In this document: positions 10,466 through 22,751 of the stretch, piece after piece | How the letters are laid out: the number at the start of each line of letters is the position of its first letter | Numbering within the stretch: position 1 is the stretch's first letter | NCBI GenBank assembly: GCA_039707655.1 | Contig: CM077670.1 | Coordinates: forward strand, 145,494,001 to 145,558,000 | DNA length: 64,000 nucleotides | Direction of reading: 5' to 3' | Source of the DNA: Elymus sibiricus | Lineage: Eukaryota > Streptophyta > Magnoliopsida > Poales > Poaceae | The notes under the pieces: model-generated | Told to the model about the DNA's origin: nothing | Database searches by the model: none | The model's input: the letters and a program-made list of their open reading frames with translations, nothing else | Made by a program: the position numbers and the translations under genes

Positions 10466-12493
10466 CTAGTTCACATTTGAAGCATCAATGATGTTCAACT
10501 TACTTCTCAAGTGACAAAACACTTTTTCATCAAGGGGTTTGGTAAAGATGTCCGCCAATTGTTTGTCGGTACGAACATGTTTAAGATCAATGTCACCTTT
10601 CTCAACATGATCTCGAATGAAGTGGTGACAAACCTCAGTATGCTTACTTCGAGAAAGTTGCACGGGATTGTGTGCTATCTTAATAGCACTCTCATTGTCA
10701 CATAGTAATGGTACATGTCTCACATGCACACCATAGTCTTTAAGAGTTTGTGTCATCCATAGTAATTGAGCACAACATGATCCCGCGGCAATGTATTCCG
10801 CTTCGGCAGTAGATAGAGATACCGAGTTTTGTTTCTTGGAGGACCAAGACACAAGACATGTACCAAGAAATTGACATGTACCCGGAGTGGATTTTCTGTC
10901 AACCTTGTCTCCGGCATAGTCCAAATTGGAGTAGCCAACAAGATTAAAAGAAGATCCTTTGGGGTACCATATGCCAAAGTTTGGTGTATGTAACAAGTAT
11001 CTCACAATTCTTTTCACCGCTTTAAGGTGACACTCTTTTGGTGTCGCTTGGTATCGTGCACACATGCACACACTTAGCATAATGTCGGGATGGGAGGCAC
11101 ATAGATATAGCAATGAAACAATCATAGATCGATAAACCTTTTGATCAACCGGTTTGCCATCCTTTGTCAAGTCAAGATGTCCAGTCGTGGGCATGGGAGT
11201 TTTCATACCTTTACTCTCTTGCATGTTGAACTTCTTGAATAAGTCCTTGGTATACTTTGTTTGAGAAACAAAGGTACCTTCCCTAGTTTGCTTGATTTGC
11301 AACCCAAGAAAGAATTTGAGTTCACACATCATAGACATCTCAAACTTTTCCGACATCAACCTTCCAAACTTTTCACTAAAAGAGGGGTTAGTAGATCCAA
11401 ACATAATATCATCAACATAAATTTGGCATACAAATAATTCTCCATTAACCCTCTTAGTGAACAAAGTTGAATCAATATTCCCAATTTCAAAACCTTTTTC
11501 AAGAAGGAACTTTGTCAAGCATTTGTACCAACCTTGTTTAAGACCATAAAGAGCTTTACGAAGTTTGTACACATGATTAGGTTTCTTGGGATTCTCAAAG
11601 CCGGGATTTTGTTTGACATACACTTCCTCCTCAATTTCACCATTTAAGAATGCACTTTTAATATCCATTTGGTAAAGAGTGATATCATGGTGATTGTCAT
11701 AAGCAAGTAAAATACGAATGGACTCAAGTCTTGCAACGGGGGCATAGGTCTCACCATAGTCCATACCTTCGACTTGTGTGTAACCTTGTGCTACGAGACG
11801 AGCCTCGTTGTGTACAACTTGTCCATCTTCATCTTGCTTATTCCGAAACACCCATTTGGTTCCAATGATGTTTTGCTCTTCCTTAGGCTTCTCAACCAAT
11901 GTCCACACTTGGTTTCTCTCAAAGTTGTGTAGCTCCTTGTGCATTGCATTCACCCAATTGGGGTCCTTGAGAGCATCTTCCACCTTCAAGGGTTCAACAC
12001 TAGAGATGAATGAGTGATGCTCACAAAAGTTAGCTAAACGAGTTTTAGAGCGAGTGATTCTCCCGGATTGGATATCTCCAAGTATTTTTTCGATGGGATG
12101 ATCGTTGTCGATTCTTGCTCTAACTCGAGGTAGCTTTTTCTTGGGTTGTGGTGAGGCTTCCTCATCAGCATCTTCTTCTTCTTCGTTGATGTTGTCATTG
12201 TTCGCTTGTGGAGGTGGGGAAGGAGGTTGAGGTGGATCATCTTGTTGCACTTCCTCATTCCCATCGTCTTGACGTGTTCCACTTGTGGATGCCTCCATAT
12301 CAACCTTTCGTTCACCTTGATGTGAAGTTGGGGCTTCCACTTGAATAGACGAGGTACTCTCCTTCACTTCCATGGGGCGAATCTTTCCAATGGGCAAGTC
12401 TTGGATTCCTTCCGATAGTTCTTGATCTCCTACATCAAGTGGCAATTGCTCGACTTGCGAGCCGTTAGTCTCATCAAACTTCACATCTACCAT
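10466..12493 (-). CDS. Element B reverse transcriptase and RNase H
   Basis: The open frame has 675 codons. After a low-complexity acidic/proline-rich linker (PPQPPSPPPQANNDNINEEE), the Copia reverse transcriptase begins at about residue 180 (DPNWVNAMHKELHNFERNQVW). Landmarks are GTKWVFRNK, ETYAPVARLESIR, LYQMDIKSAFLNGEIEEEVY, KALYGLKQ and the catalytic YVDDIMFGSTN. RNase H follows with SKKQNSVSLSTAEAEYIA and LLCDNESAIKIA, and the frame ends with FTKPLDEKVF...IIDASNVN. The frame really continues upstream to about 12625, where a one-base loss separates it from integrase. The domain itself has no internal stop. Confidence 0.92.
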   Translation of the reverse strand: MVDVKFDETNGSQVEQLPLDVGDQELSEGIQDLPIGKIRPMEVKESTSSIQVEAPTSHQGERKVDMEASTSGTRQDDGNEEVQQDDPPQPPSPPPQANNDNINEEEEDADEEASPQPKKKLPRVRARIDNDHPIEKILGDIQSGRITRSKTRLANFCEHHSFISSVEPLKVEDALKDPNWVNAMHKELHNFERNQVWTLVEKPKEEQNIIGTKWVFRNKQDEDGQVVHNEARLVAQGYTQVEGMDYGETYAPVARLESIRILLAYDNHHDITLYQMDIKSAFLNGEIEEEVYVKQNPGFENPKKPNHVYKLRKALYGLKQGWYKCLTKFLLEKGFEIGNIDSTLFTKRVNGELFVCQIYVDDIMFGSTNPSFSEKFGRLMSEKFEMSMMCELKFFLGLQIKQTREGTFVSQTKYTKDLFKKFNMQESKGMKTPMPTTGHLDLTKDGKPVDQKVYRSMIVSLLYLCASHPDIMLSVCMCARYQATPKECHLKAVKRIVRYLLHTPNFGIWYPKGSSFNLVGYSNLDYAGDKVDRKSTPGTCQFLGTCLVSWSSKKQNSVSLSTAEAEYIAAGSCCAQLLWMTQTLKDYGVHVRHVPLLCDNESAIKIAHNPVQLSRSKHTEVCHHFIRDHVEKGDIDLKHVRTDKQLADIFTKPLDEKVFCHLRSKLNIIDASNVN

Positions 12494-12558
12494 TTCTTCA
12501 ACTTTTCGAGTGAAGTTGTTGTAGACACGGTAAGTGTGGGAGTTCGATCCATAACCAA

Positions 12559-13737
12559 CTAGGAAACCTTCATGAGATTTAGGAGCAAATTTTGAACGAT
12601 GATGCTTATCAAGAATGTATATTTTGAGCCAAATACTCGAAAGTATCCAACTTGTGGTTTGTTACCGGTGAGCAGTTCATAGGCCATTTTACCAAGAAGC
12701 TTGTGAAGGTAAAGTCGATTTGTTGCATGACAACCTGTTTCAACTGCTTCCGCCCAAAAGTGTTTTGGCGTCTTGTATTGATCAAGCATTGTTCTTGCCA
12801 TCTCAATAAGGGTACGGTTCTTCCTCTCAACAATTCCATTTTGTTGAGGTGTGTACGTAGCCGAGAACTCATGTGAAATACCCTCCTCATCAAGAAAGGT
12901 GTCCACATTGGCGTTCTTGAACTCCGTTCCGTTGTCACTCCGAACTTTCTTGATCTTCACTTCAAATTGGTTTTGGGCCTTTCTTGCGAAGTTATTGAAG
13001 ATCTTTTGTACCTGCGATTTGTCAAGAAGAAAGAACACCCACGTAAATCTGGAAAAATCATCAACAATGACCAAACCAAAAGAGTTACCACCAAGACTCT
13101 TATAGGAGTTGGGACCAAAAAGATCCATATGAAGTAACTCGAGTGGTCTCCTTGTGGTCATAATGTTCTTCACGGGATGGCTTCCTCCAACTTGTTTTCC
13201 TACTTGGCAAGCACTACAAAGTCGATCTTTGTCAAATATAACATCTTTCACTCCAAGAATATGATCTCCTTTAACAAGTTTATCAAGGTTACGCATGCCA
13301 ACATGTCCAAGTCTCCTATGCCATAACCAACCTTTAGAAGATTTAGCAATTAAGCATGTACGAGGTTGGGCTTTCTTAGTGAAATTAACAATGTATAGAT
13401 CACCTCTACGAATGCCGGTAAAGACCATATTATGATTATCTTGACGAAACACTTGGCAATCTACTTTATTAAATAGAACATTAAAACCAAAATCGGCTAG
13501 TCTAGATACGGAAAGAATATTGTAACCAAGAGATTCGCCAAGCATAACATTTTGTATGGAGCTATCATTGGATATGGCCACCTTACCAAGGCCAAGTACC
13601 TTACCCTTGGAGTTGTCTCCAAAAGTCACATATTTGCGTGGACCATCATTTTTAGCAAGCTCACGAAACATGTCTCTATCTCCGGTCATATGATCGGTAC
13701 ATCCACTATCAAGAATCCACTCTTTTCCTCCGGCCAT
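12559..13737 (-). pseudogene. Element B protease and integrase
   Basis: The Copia pol begins with the protease motif WILDSGCTDHMTGD. The pre-integrase zinc region follows (WHRRLGHVGMRNL with CSACQ), then the integrase core with HMDLFGP (Asp), VRSDNGTEF (Asp) and NGIVERKNRT (Glu). All catalytic residues are present. The frame runs out near 12625 just after YFRVFGSK: a single missing base shifts the reading into a short wrong tail, while the correct continuation is in the frame of the downstream reverse transcriptase. It starts 7 bases after the gag stop, which is unusually close. Confidence 0.9.
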
Positions 13738-13743
13738 GTAATC

Positions 13744-14432
13744 TCAAAGATTTGCCATAAGACTAAGATTCCTCATGGTATTCTCAAATTCGATATCAAA
13801 TTCTTCGTCCTCATCATAATAGCCATGCTCAGTATCTTCATTATCATGCATGTGATCTTCACCTAGAGCAATAGATTCATTAGTTTCATGATCATGACAA
13901 TGTTCAAGTTTATGACTTCTAATAGCTTCTGTGATAATGTTACTAATAGTTCTAACATCTCCTTTAGCACGCATAAGATCACGAAGCTCAAACAAGCAAT
14001 CGTCAGACTTAGGATCACTAGGACTCATCTTGTGAAAAGCAATAGTCTTATGATGAATCTTATCAAGACTCTTTAGAGAGTAATCGGGATATCGCTTTTC
14101 CAAGTCATGCCATAGAGTATAAGCACATTCAAAGTTTTGCATACAACCAGGCACAACCTTAGGTAACCCTCTAATGATAAGATTGACGGTTCTAAGATTA
14201 CGAAGCATGTCAATTTCCTCTTTATGAGTAGGATGCAAGGGATCAATAGGGGGCACATAAGGATTATGAATATACTTGCCCAAGTTAAATTCATCAAAGA
14301 TATCAAGCATTTCATCCCTCCAAAAAATGTAATACTCCCCATCGAGAATAGGCACTCTACGTCTAAGACTCCCCAAAGTAGACACATAAATCTCCCTCCA
14401 AAGGTGATGAAACCAAAGGAATGGAGACCAAT
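13744..14432 (-). pseudogene. Element B gag, lacking its zinc knuckle
   Basis: The frame is open straight through the primer binding site. The protein matches the Copia gag type: GEYYIFWRDEMLDIFDEF, LRTVNLIIRGLPKVVPGC, YTLWHDLEKRYPDYSL, SLDKIHHKTIAFHKM. It ends after an acidic stretch at FENTMRNLSLMANL, only seven bases before protease. A CCHC zinc knuckle is expected between the capsid part and protease in this lineage, and I cannot find one. An internal deletion removing the nucleocapsid is the simplest explanation. Confidence 0.8.
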
Positions 14433-14444
14433 GCTCTGATACCA
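14433..14444 (-). other. Primer binding site of element B (initiator Met tRNA type)
   Basis: The minus strand reads TGGTATCAGAGC, complementary to the 3' end of plant initiator methionine tRNA. It lies two bases inside the 5' LTR. Confidence 0.9.
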
Positions 14445-14446
14445 AT

Positions 14447-16015
14447 TGTGGGATCGAGGAGATAGGTCTAGAGGGGGGGATAGACACTCAACCAACCAAA
14501 GTAGCAGTTTTTAATTTCTCTTGGAACTTAGGCAGATTTTCACATACGTTCTACACATGCATATCTAGAGATTGAGCAGCGGAAATAGTAAAGCATGCAA
14601 GTATGTGGAAAGTAAAGGGGTAGAGTATGGAAGATCAAACGCAATGAAGACACGGTGGTTTTTGGCGTGGTTCCGATAGGTGGTGCTATCGTACGTCCAC
14701 GTTGATGGAGACTTCAACCCACGAAGGGTAACGACTGCACGAGTCAACGAAGGGCTCCACCCATGAAGGGTCCACGAAGAAGCAACCTTGTCTATCCCAC
14801 CAAGGCTTACGTCCATGAAGGACTAGCCTCACTCGGGTAGATCTTCACGAAGTAGGCGATCTCCTTGCCCTTACAAACTCCTTGGTTCAACTCCACATCA
14901 TGTCGGAGGCTCCCAAGTGACACCTAACCAATCTAGGAGACACCACTCTCCAAAAGGTAATAGACGGTGTGTTCTTGATGAACTCCTTGCCCTTGTGCTT
15001 CAAATGATAGTCTTCCCAACACTCAAACAACTTCTCACAGATTTGGCTATGGTGGAAGAAGGATTTGAGTGGAAAGCAACTTGGGAAAGGCTAGAGATCA
15101 AGGTTCAAATGGTAGGAATGGAATATCTTGATCTCAACACATGAGTAGGTGGTTCTCTCTCAGAAAATGTATGGTGGAAGTGTAGGCATGTTCTGATGGC
15201 TCTCCTTTCTGAGAAGGAGGTGGTGGAGGGGTATATATAGCCTCCACACAAAATCCAACCGTTACACACTTTTGACCCAACTCGGTGGCACCGATTCAGA
15301 AGACTCGGTGGCACCGAACTGTGTAAAAGATATGAACGTTAGGAATCTCGGTGGGACCGACTGGAACAACTCGGATGGACCGAAGTGCAATGGCTAGGGC
15401 AAACCTCATCTCGGTGGCACCGATTGCATCAACTCGGTAGGACCGAAGTGAAGCAATAAGGCAACAGAGACTTGGCAAGCCATCTCGGTGAGACCGATTT
15501 GCAAATCTCGGTCAGACCGAAGTAAGTGCAAACGATTACAGAGAGTTGGCAAGGCCATCTCGGTGAGACCGAGATCCATATCGGTGGATCCGATTTGTTA
15601 GGGTTTTGGCAGTGGCTAAGTCCAGATGAACTCGGTGGCTCCGGATAGGAAATTTCGGTGGGGCCGAGTTGGAATGTAGGTTTTGGACATATTTGGATGG
15701 AGAAAGTGGTTGATGGTTTAGGAGTACTGTCACTAAGCACTTGAGCAAAAAGACCATTAAGCAACACCTCATCCCCTTTTAATAGTATTGGCTTTCCTAT
15801 GGACTCAATGTGATCTTGGATCACTAAACCAAAAATATAGAGTCTTGATCTTTTGCCAATCCTTGTCCTTAGCATTTTGAAGGGATTCCACATCCTCTTG
15901 TCCCTGCCACGCCATTATTGAACTTGTCTAAAGTTCACTAGATAAAAGCATTAGTCCAATAACATGTATGTTGGCATAAATTACCAAAACCACCAAGGGA
16001 GCAAATGTGCTTTCA
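14447..16015 (-). repeat. Element B 5' LTR (1569 bp)
   Basis: On plus it runs from TGTGGGATCGAGGAG to ...GTGCTTTCA. The TATA box (minus CTATATATAC) is at 15231-15240 and the TCGGT-N3-ACCGA array at about 15280-15675, matching the left copy. Base 16016 is the first base of flanking element C. Confidence 0.93.
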
Positions 16016-17778
16016 TATGTACACAATGTTCTGTCCGCGGATCACAGTACAAAGCTTCTGGTGTAAGGAGCTCAGCCTTTATCCACACGGTACCGGAAGA
16101 AACTTATGATGCAAGGCTCCTCGAGTTTCCTTTGGATGACACATGGACAGTTTCCTGCCCAAGATACCCAGTCTTCCACTACAAGCTACCTCAATAAAAG
16201 CTTCCGGCATAAAGAAATGAATCTTCCTCGGTAAGCAACCGGAGGAGAAACTTCTCAAGCACGGAACCCCGTCTTCTCTAGCACGCTTCCTCGACTAAAG
16301 CTTCAAGAGTAAGGTATCCAGCCTTCTTCAGCATGCAATTCGGTTTTCTTCAGTACGACACCACACACTATCATCAGTACCGCTACAAGATATTACACAG
16401 TGAGTGGCAGTATAGGGCAACTTCAGAATTTGGTCCGCAACAATTTTGGCAGAAGTCAGTTAGGACATATGTATATAACTTCAGAGTTCCGAGCATGCAT
16501 CCCAAACTGTGTATGCCCCTCATACGAAGATACAACTGTGATCACGTAAAAGAAGGTCAGATGCAACAACTATGTAATTCATGCCAGAGGAAGGGAAGTC
16601 AGATGTACATCTCATGTGAATCAACAAATGGTGAAGCAGACAAGCTTGAAACAACAGTTTTGACAGCAATTACTAAGGTCAGTTTCTCAGCACCGGAAAA
16701 GGTGGTATCACGGAATCTTGACACAGCCTTGTCTGATCAACTCAAACAATGCACGCTATACCAACTATATGGTATGCCTATGAGGACTCGTTTCATGCGC
16801 AAAAACGAGGTATGATAATGAAACATTGCACCAACAACAACTATGGTCACAAGAAGAACCGAGGATAAGTAAAGGTGGCCCAGCTCTTTCTGCAAGGGAT
16901 TTTGACAATCAAGGAGTCAGTCTAACAGCAGAAATATGATGATTACCGCACGACCGACAGGGTCCGGGTACCCAAGTCAGATTGAGACCATGGTTCCATA
17001 AAGAATCAGCATGTATACGCACTCAGAGGACTACCCTGTCCCATACGGGCCACCGGTCACATTAATCAGTCCGTCTGGTTACACGTGGTTAGCAGGGTCA
17101 GTGCGAAATGTCCAAGTCTGTCTCATCAGATGCAAGATTTCCTCAGTCATTTCAGCATGTTGACCACATCGACCAGGATAAAATATCTCACCGCCTTGTA
17201 ACACCGCTAACAATACCGACAGCATGGGTTAGTCAAGAGCCGAGCACCCAGCTCAGATCAGGTGCTCCCACTGGTGGGATTGAGCACAAGGACAACCTGT
17301 CATGAGAAATATTTTCCCGGCAGCACAACCATCAGTCCAGCCCCGGGATGCTATGGTCAGAGATTGCAAGCTACAGACAAAGAGACAAATCGTGATGCCA
17401 CAGTATCATCTTCAGGCAATTAGACCCCGTTAAGAGAACACCCATAATGCCCAGCACTGTTTGAATCCGGAAGATACACATCTAGTTCAGCAAACGCATG
17501 GAAGAAGTACAAAGGTTTCATGTTCACAGGAAATTTATTCTCAGGGTATTACCGGCAGGCAAGAACACATCCAAACCAGCATAAAGTTGACGCATGAGTA
17601 AAGACTCATCAGAAAGTGAAGCCAATCATCTCAGAGACAGAAAGTCCGATCATGGGAAATTTTAAGGGAACAATATACAAAGGAAAAGGACGCCTGAGTT
17701 GGAAACGATTTCCTTAAGCCATATTTGTTCCCTGAGCAACCAAATCTCGAGGATGAGATTCTTGTAAGGGGGTAGGTT
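16016..17778 (+). other. Element C 3' internal region, no recognisable gene
   Basis: Non-coding in appearance. The first 350 bases contain loosely repeated phrases built on AAGCTTC...GTAAGGTATCCAGCCTTCTTC. One 160-codon frame (16333-16815) is Gln/Tyr/Cys-rich and matches no family I recognise; it is probably chance. The segment ends with CCAAATCTCGAGGATGAGATTC and the polypurine tract. The same CTCGAGGACGAGATTC-type phrase precedes the 3' LTR of element G, supporting a shared lineage. Confidence 0.6.
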
Positions 17779-20700
17779 TGTAACACCCCAATTTTTGGCC
17801 CTTTCTTTCTCTTCTGGTTTTATTTGGTTTTTTGCTCTGGTTTTTTTCTGAAGCTGTTCTATGGACTTGAAACCTGGGAGATCCTCATCTCTTCTCCTCC
17901 CAAGTGGTATTTCATCCTTGTATCTTTCCCAAGATCATGGCCTCTCTATTCTAGCCCAAGTCCAAAATTCTTTTCTTAGGGATTATTCCTTTTCTTATTA
18001 AAGGAATAACCCAATTTGACCTGGGTTGTGAAGCAGCCTATATTTCTGTCATTCCAAAAATTCCCAAATAATTCTCATAAATTCTTGGGATCATATATTC
18101 CCCAAATATGTCCAAACACTTCCCTGCCTAGTTCAAAAATAATTCAGGAATATTCCTTTTATATTATGTTCAGTTTGGCACTTTATGAAGGGAGTGCTAT
18201 TTATATTTTCGTGATTGCTCTCAAACTTTTTGAGCACTCTCTACTATCCACATAATTCGCACATCAAAAAAATTCAGCTCCATTTGCCTAGTGAATCTCC
18301 CTCGGCAAATTCCCAAAGTTTCTGTCCAGAAGGAAGCTTTGTGAAGGAAGTATTGGCTAGGAGTATCCAAATGGGTTATATTTTTGCCAGGCCCTTCATA
18401 TGCTCAAATAATTCCCCTCCACCAAATTTTAGCTCCATCCAACCATCTATGTGAGCACACCTTCCAATCTTTAGTTCTGGTCAAATTTTCAGTGTATGAA
18501 GCAACTACATTTTATATTGCTTCAAAAATTCTGAAATTAATCCAGGGCCGAAAGATCCATATATCCTTTGTGCATGCCAAATTTCACATTAGTTTTCCTA
18601 GCCATTTGCTCTACAAAATTCTCCCAAGACTCTATGCAGAGAGGACCTTTGTGAAGGAAGTACCATCTAGGTATTTCCAAATGACATGAAATTTTGCCAG
18701 TATCTGCATGGTCCTAAATCTGCATTCTATACTCATTTTCAGATAAATCCCACACTCCATGTGAGTGCATCTTCCCGATCCAGTTTCTGTGATGTTTTGG
18801 CAGTTGCAAAGCATCTATCTTCAAATCCTATCCAAAACATCTCAAAATTCACAGGATTGTAGTCCTTCCTATCCTAAACCATTGAGACATCCCCTCTGGT
18901 CCAATGGTCAAGTAACTTGACCACAACATCTAACCCAAGTTGACTACAGTAACAATTCTCTGAGGCATCCCATCTGACCACAGTCATTTTGATCGATCCA
19001 TCTCATCAGGGAGGCTGTAGGAGGGGTGGACAACACTGTGGACATTGTGTACCCGGCCTACGTGCCGTCTCCGTGGCCATGGATGTGGTGACCGCACTAT
19101 GGGCACGCAGTCGCGCGTGCTCTGCGTGCAGCGAGCGCGCTCTAGGTGTCGCCGAGCTGCGGGCGTCTTCTTCTCGGCCGCGTCCGCGCTTCCGAGGGCG
19201 CCGCACACCCTCTCCGGCGTCCACCTGGCCGGCTGGCCCCCTCGCCCCCTCTTGCTTTTCCTGTCCTCGCGCCACGGCGGCTCTGTCGTCGCCGCGCGCA
19301 TGTGCACAGTGCGCTAGTGGCCGACCGCGCGTGCTCTGCCATCCCGCGTCGCTGGCCCGTCGCTCAATCTCTCTTCCGTCGCCGCAAAGCTCACACGCGT
19401 GCCCGGAACCCTTGCCGGAGCTCGCCCATCTGGTCGCGGCGGCATCTGGATTGGAATCTCTCCCCCGCCTATATAAGCCATCCCTGGCCGCGGCTCGCTT
19501 CACCACTCCACCTACTCCTCACCAAATCGGCCACCAGAGCCCTCCATTCGAGCCGGAGCCCTCTTCTTCCTCCTCTCTGGCCAAAGCTCCGCCGCTCGGC
19601 CATCTCTTCTTCGAGCTCACCCCGAGCCACCCCAGCCCTAGCTGAGTACATCATCGGGCTCCCCTCACTCCCCTAGTCCTCCCCAGCCTCTCTCCCGAGT
19701 CAATCGTCGCTGGAAACGATGACCTCGCCGGCGCCCGAAGTCGGTTGCCGCCAAAGAGTTTGTTTCCGACGTCGTCCGGCCACCATTCCTTGAGCCATGG
19801 GTACCGGCGTGCTCGCAGCAAAGTGCCCGAGCCATCCCCTCCATCTCCCTGCCCCGGTGCAACCTCCTCGCCGCCGTACGACGCCGGTAAGCGCCGCCGC
19901 TCTCTGTCTCCCCTCCCTCCCTTTAAATCTGATGGGGTGACCCCACCCTCAGCCTCACCCCGCACCGCCGAAGCGTTTTAAGTGGAGGCGTAAACCCCAC
20001 TTTACGCTTTCGACGTCAGCCCCTCTGGAATTTCCAGAAAATCAGTTTAATCTATTTTAAATTCATATTTGACCAAACTTTGACCATGAATAACTCCTAA
20101 AGTACAAGTCCAAATGAACTGATTCTTTTTGCATTATTTTTATTTTTAGCTCCTCTATTTTCTGGTAGAGTTTGGTATTTTTATCTTTTGTCTAGAATTT
20201 CTGGAATGAAGTATTTGCATTATGTGGTATTTATAAATTCTTGCAAAAATATTTTCAGAGTGTTTGTGGTGTGCTGGTGAAGACCAGGAGCTCTTCCCCT
20301 CTCTTGGGGAGCAAGGCAAGCCACACCCTCCATTTGCATGATTGCAATGCAATGCATGGTTATTCTGAATTAAATTTGCTTAATAGTGCATTATTTAGAA
20401 ATGATTTATTCATGGCATTATGATTGGATATATGTGAGTTTGCTACTGCCATGATGATGCTTGGATCTCTAGGACTTATATTTTGTAGAATGAGGATGGC
20501 ATGTTACTTCGGGGTTACTAGTAGCAGTAGTCATACTTTATTCATGGTCATATTGAATTTTATGCACTCGAAGTTCATACTAATGATATAGGTAATTCAT
20601 GCTTTGGATTTTGGATGGATATTATCATGATTTATAGCACAGGTTGATACATAACATTGGAGTAACAAGTTCTATCACAAACTTATCTTGGGGACAAATT

Positions 20701-21934
20701 CCGTCATTTCGTTGGTCAGGTGCCACCGAATCGAGCTCACCAGTGCAACCACACTTGCCTGGATGGGGAGGCCCTAATTCGGTCTATTGTCATGCCTCTC
20801 GCCGGTGCCTCCAACTAGGGAAGGTTATGTGCTCGTGCTGCCCTGACCCGGTAGGCGGTCATAACCTTGTGTGCCCAAGTTGTGTTGTACCCGGGTGTCC
20901 CCGTTTGGGATGAGATTGTTTATGTTTGGCCACGATGGTGGCAGCCACTGAGGTGGTGGATGTCACGAGATGACATCGGGGCCACCCAGGACATAACCCA
21001 AAGGGGAGTTTGTCAGGAGTGGCCGGGAGAGTGTCATGCAATAGATTGGTTCTGTCAGAACGTCGTTGGTCCACCCGAATGGGAGCACGAGGCCATGAGT
21101 TCCGTAGTGTGGGTACAGTGTGCTAACCTCTGCAGAGTGTACAAACTATCGATAGCCGCGTCCTCAGTCATGGACACAGTTCGTTGTAGGTCACACCGTT
21201 CGATCAACACTCACAATGACGGAATGACTTATATTATGATTTACAGTCGTTTGTGAGCAAGTAACATCTTGACAGGATGCCGATGATGATGTTGGGATGA
21301 TCTTGAGGGTGGTCATTCAGTGCGTGATGTGATCACGCGGTGATCACGAGGATGTATTGATCACAACGTGATCGAGATGATATGGTGCTTGGTCGAATAG
21401 CCAAGAGTGAGATGGTCCATGTGACCCTAGATGTTGGTGCATCAGTGATTCTAATCTTATTTTTTTTATATCTTGAGTAACTTATGTTTCCACCTCATTG
21501 TAGTTAGTAATAAGTTAACTTGTTAATGCTATGTTGCTGTTTTGCCTTGATGCTTTTGGTTGTTGTGAGCTTGCGAGTACATTCAAAGTACTCACCTGGC
21601 GTGTCATGCCAGATTGCAGGTAATGCTTTGCTTGATTGCTTGTCGAGGATTTCCGTTCATGCGAGCTAGATCGTGTCCCAGCCAAAGTCCCTGCGGAGTG
21701 GAGTTCACCACCGTCGCCATCGTTCCGCTGCTACGAATTGTTCCGCTGCTAGCATAGAACTACCTTAGCAGGCGTAGTGTCGCCGTGCCGTTGTACCCTT
21801 TGTAACAGCAAACCTTTGTAACCTTATCATCTATAATAAAGCTGATTTATTCTATGCCAACAGTGCCGTATTCCAGAAGACATTTCTGGGCTGGAATACG
21901 GGGCGTTCCGGTCCCTCTGAGCCGGGGTGCCACA
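17779..21934 (+). repeat. Element C 3' LTR (4.16 kb)
   Basis: It begins TGTAACACCCCAATTTTTGG and ends GAGCCGGGGTGCCACA. The first 1.2 kb is AT-rich. A GC-rich promoter-proximal block (about 19000-19980) contains a TATA box, TATATAAG, at 19470-19477. A splice-donor-like GCCGGTAAGC lies near 19885. A conserved block at about 20640-21200 matches the element G LTR in the opposite orientation. A poly(A) signal AATAAA is at 21835-21840. The several 60-218 codon frames in the GC-rich block overlap on both strands and look like composition effects. Confidence 0.85.
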
Positions 21935-22751
21935 TTCATCGAGAGGGCTGATCTGGAGTCCGTTTGGGGCTCTGGAGAGGGGGATTCATCGCCATCGTCA
22001 TCATCAACCATCCTCCATCACCAATTTCATGATGCTCACCACCGGGTGTGAGTAATTCCTTCGTAGGCTTGCTGGACAGTGATGGGTTGGATGAGATTTA
22101 TCATGTAATCGAGTCAATTTGTTAGGGCTTGATCCCTAGTATCCACTATGTTCTGAGATTGATGTTGCTATGACTTTGCTATGCTTAATGCTTGTCACTA
22201 GGGCCTGAGTGTCCTGATTTCAGATCTGAACCCTCTATGTTTTCATGAATATATTTGAGTTCTTGATCCTATCTGCTAGTTATATGCACTTGTTATTGTT
22301 CTGATATGTAGACCCCATAGTGACAATTGTTTGGGATACTCTCCGGGGATGACTGTAATTCGAGGAGTTCATGTATTCACCATGTGTTAATGTTTTATTC
22401 TGGTTCTCTATTAAAAGGAGGCCTTAATATCCCTTAGTTTCCTTATGGACCCCACTGCCATGGGAGGTTAGGACAAAAGATGTTATGCAAATTCTTATTA
22501 TAAGCACGTATGACTATACACGGAATACATGCCTACATTATATTGTTGAGCTGGAGCTATTGTGTATCGCTCTAGGTTGTGACTGTTACATGATGAATGT
22601 CATCCAACATAATTAGCCATCACTGATCCAATGCCTACGCTTTTCGCACATTGATCTTTGCTATGTTACTACCGTTGTTGCTGCTGTTACAATCACTACA
22701 AAACTGCTACTGTTACTGTTTCTGTTACTATTGCTACTATTACTACTGTGC
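21935..22751 (+). repeat. Element J: Athila-type LTR, left part
   Basis: This is the 3' half of a Triticeae Athila-type LTR (Sabrina/WHAM group, from memory), starting at TTCATCGAGAGGGCTGATCT. It ends in a (GCT/ACT)n-rich stretch at about 22665-22748, where element D interrupts it. Its left part is missing because the LTR of element C abuts it at 21934. Confidence 0.75.

Larger units (their letters stand above)
7193..16015 (-). mobile_element. Element B: Ty1/copia, SIRE (Maximus)-like
   Basis: Both LTRs are present, with gag, protease-integrase and reverse transcriptase-RNase H in Copia order on the minus strand. The left (3') LTR lacks its outermost 26 bp because element A abuts it. I counted about 39 mismatches over roughly 1435 aligned LTR bases (2.7 percent). 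That is about one million years at the commonly used grass rate of 1.3e-8 per site per year. It is the best-preserved element here: one evident pol frameshift and a shortened gag. Lineage is inferred from the long LTRs, the gag type and the long 3' non-coding part. Confidence 0.9.
16016..21934 (+). mobile_element. Element C: chromovirus-like gypsy, 3' end and 3' LTR
   Basis: A 1.76-kb stretch of internal DNA ends in a polypurine tract (GTAAGGGGGTAGGTT, 17764-17778), directly followed by a 4.16-kb LTR. The LTR is of the same general type as that of element G, and the two share a homologous block, so C is probably a chromovirus relative in plus orientation. The rest of C would lie to the left, beyond element B, which appears to have inserted into it. 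Confidence 0.75.

Noticed and set aside
16333..16815. 160-codon frame in the internal tail of element C
   Set aside because: No recognisable domain, isolated, and in a 3' region that is normally non-coding; kept only as a remark.
18989..19676. Overlapping frames of up to 218 codons on both strands in the GC-rich part of LTR C
   Set aside because: They overlap in several frames and both strands, are Arg/Ala/Ser/Pro-rich with no domain, and lie in an LTR promoter region; composition explains them.
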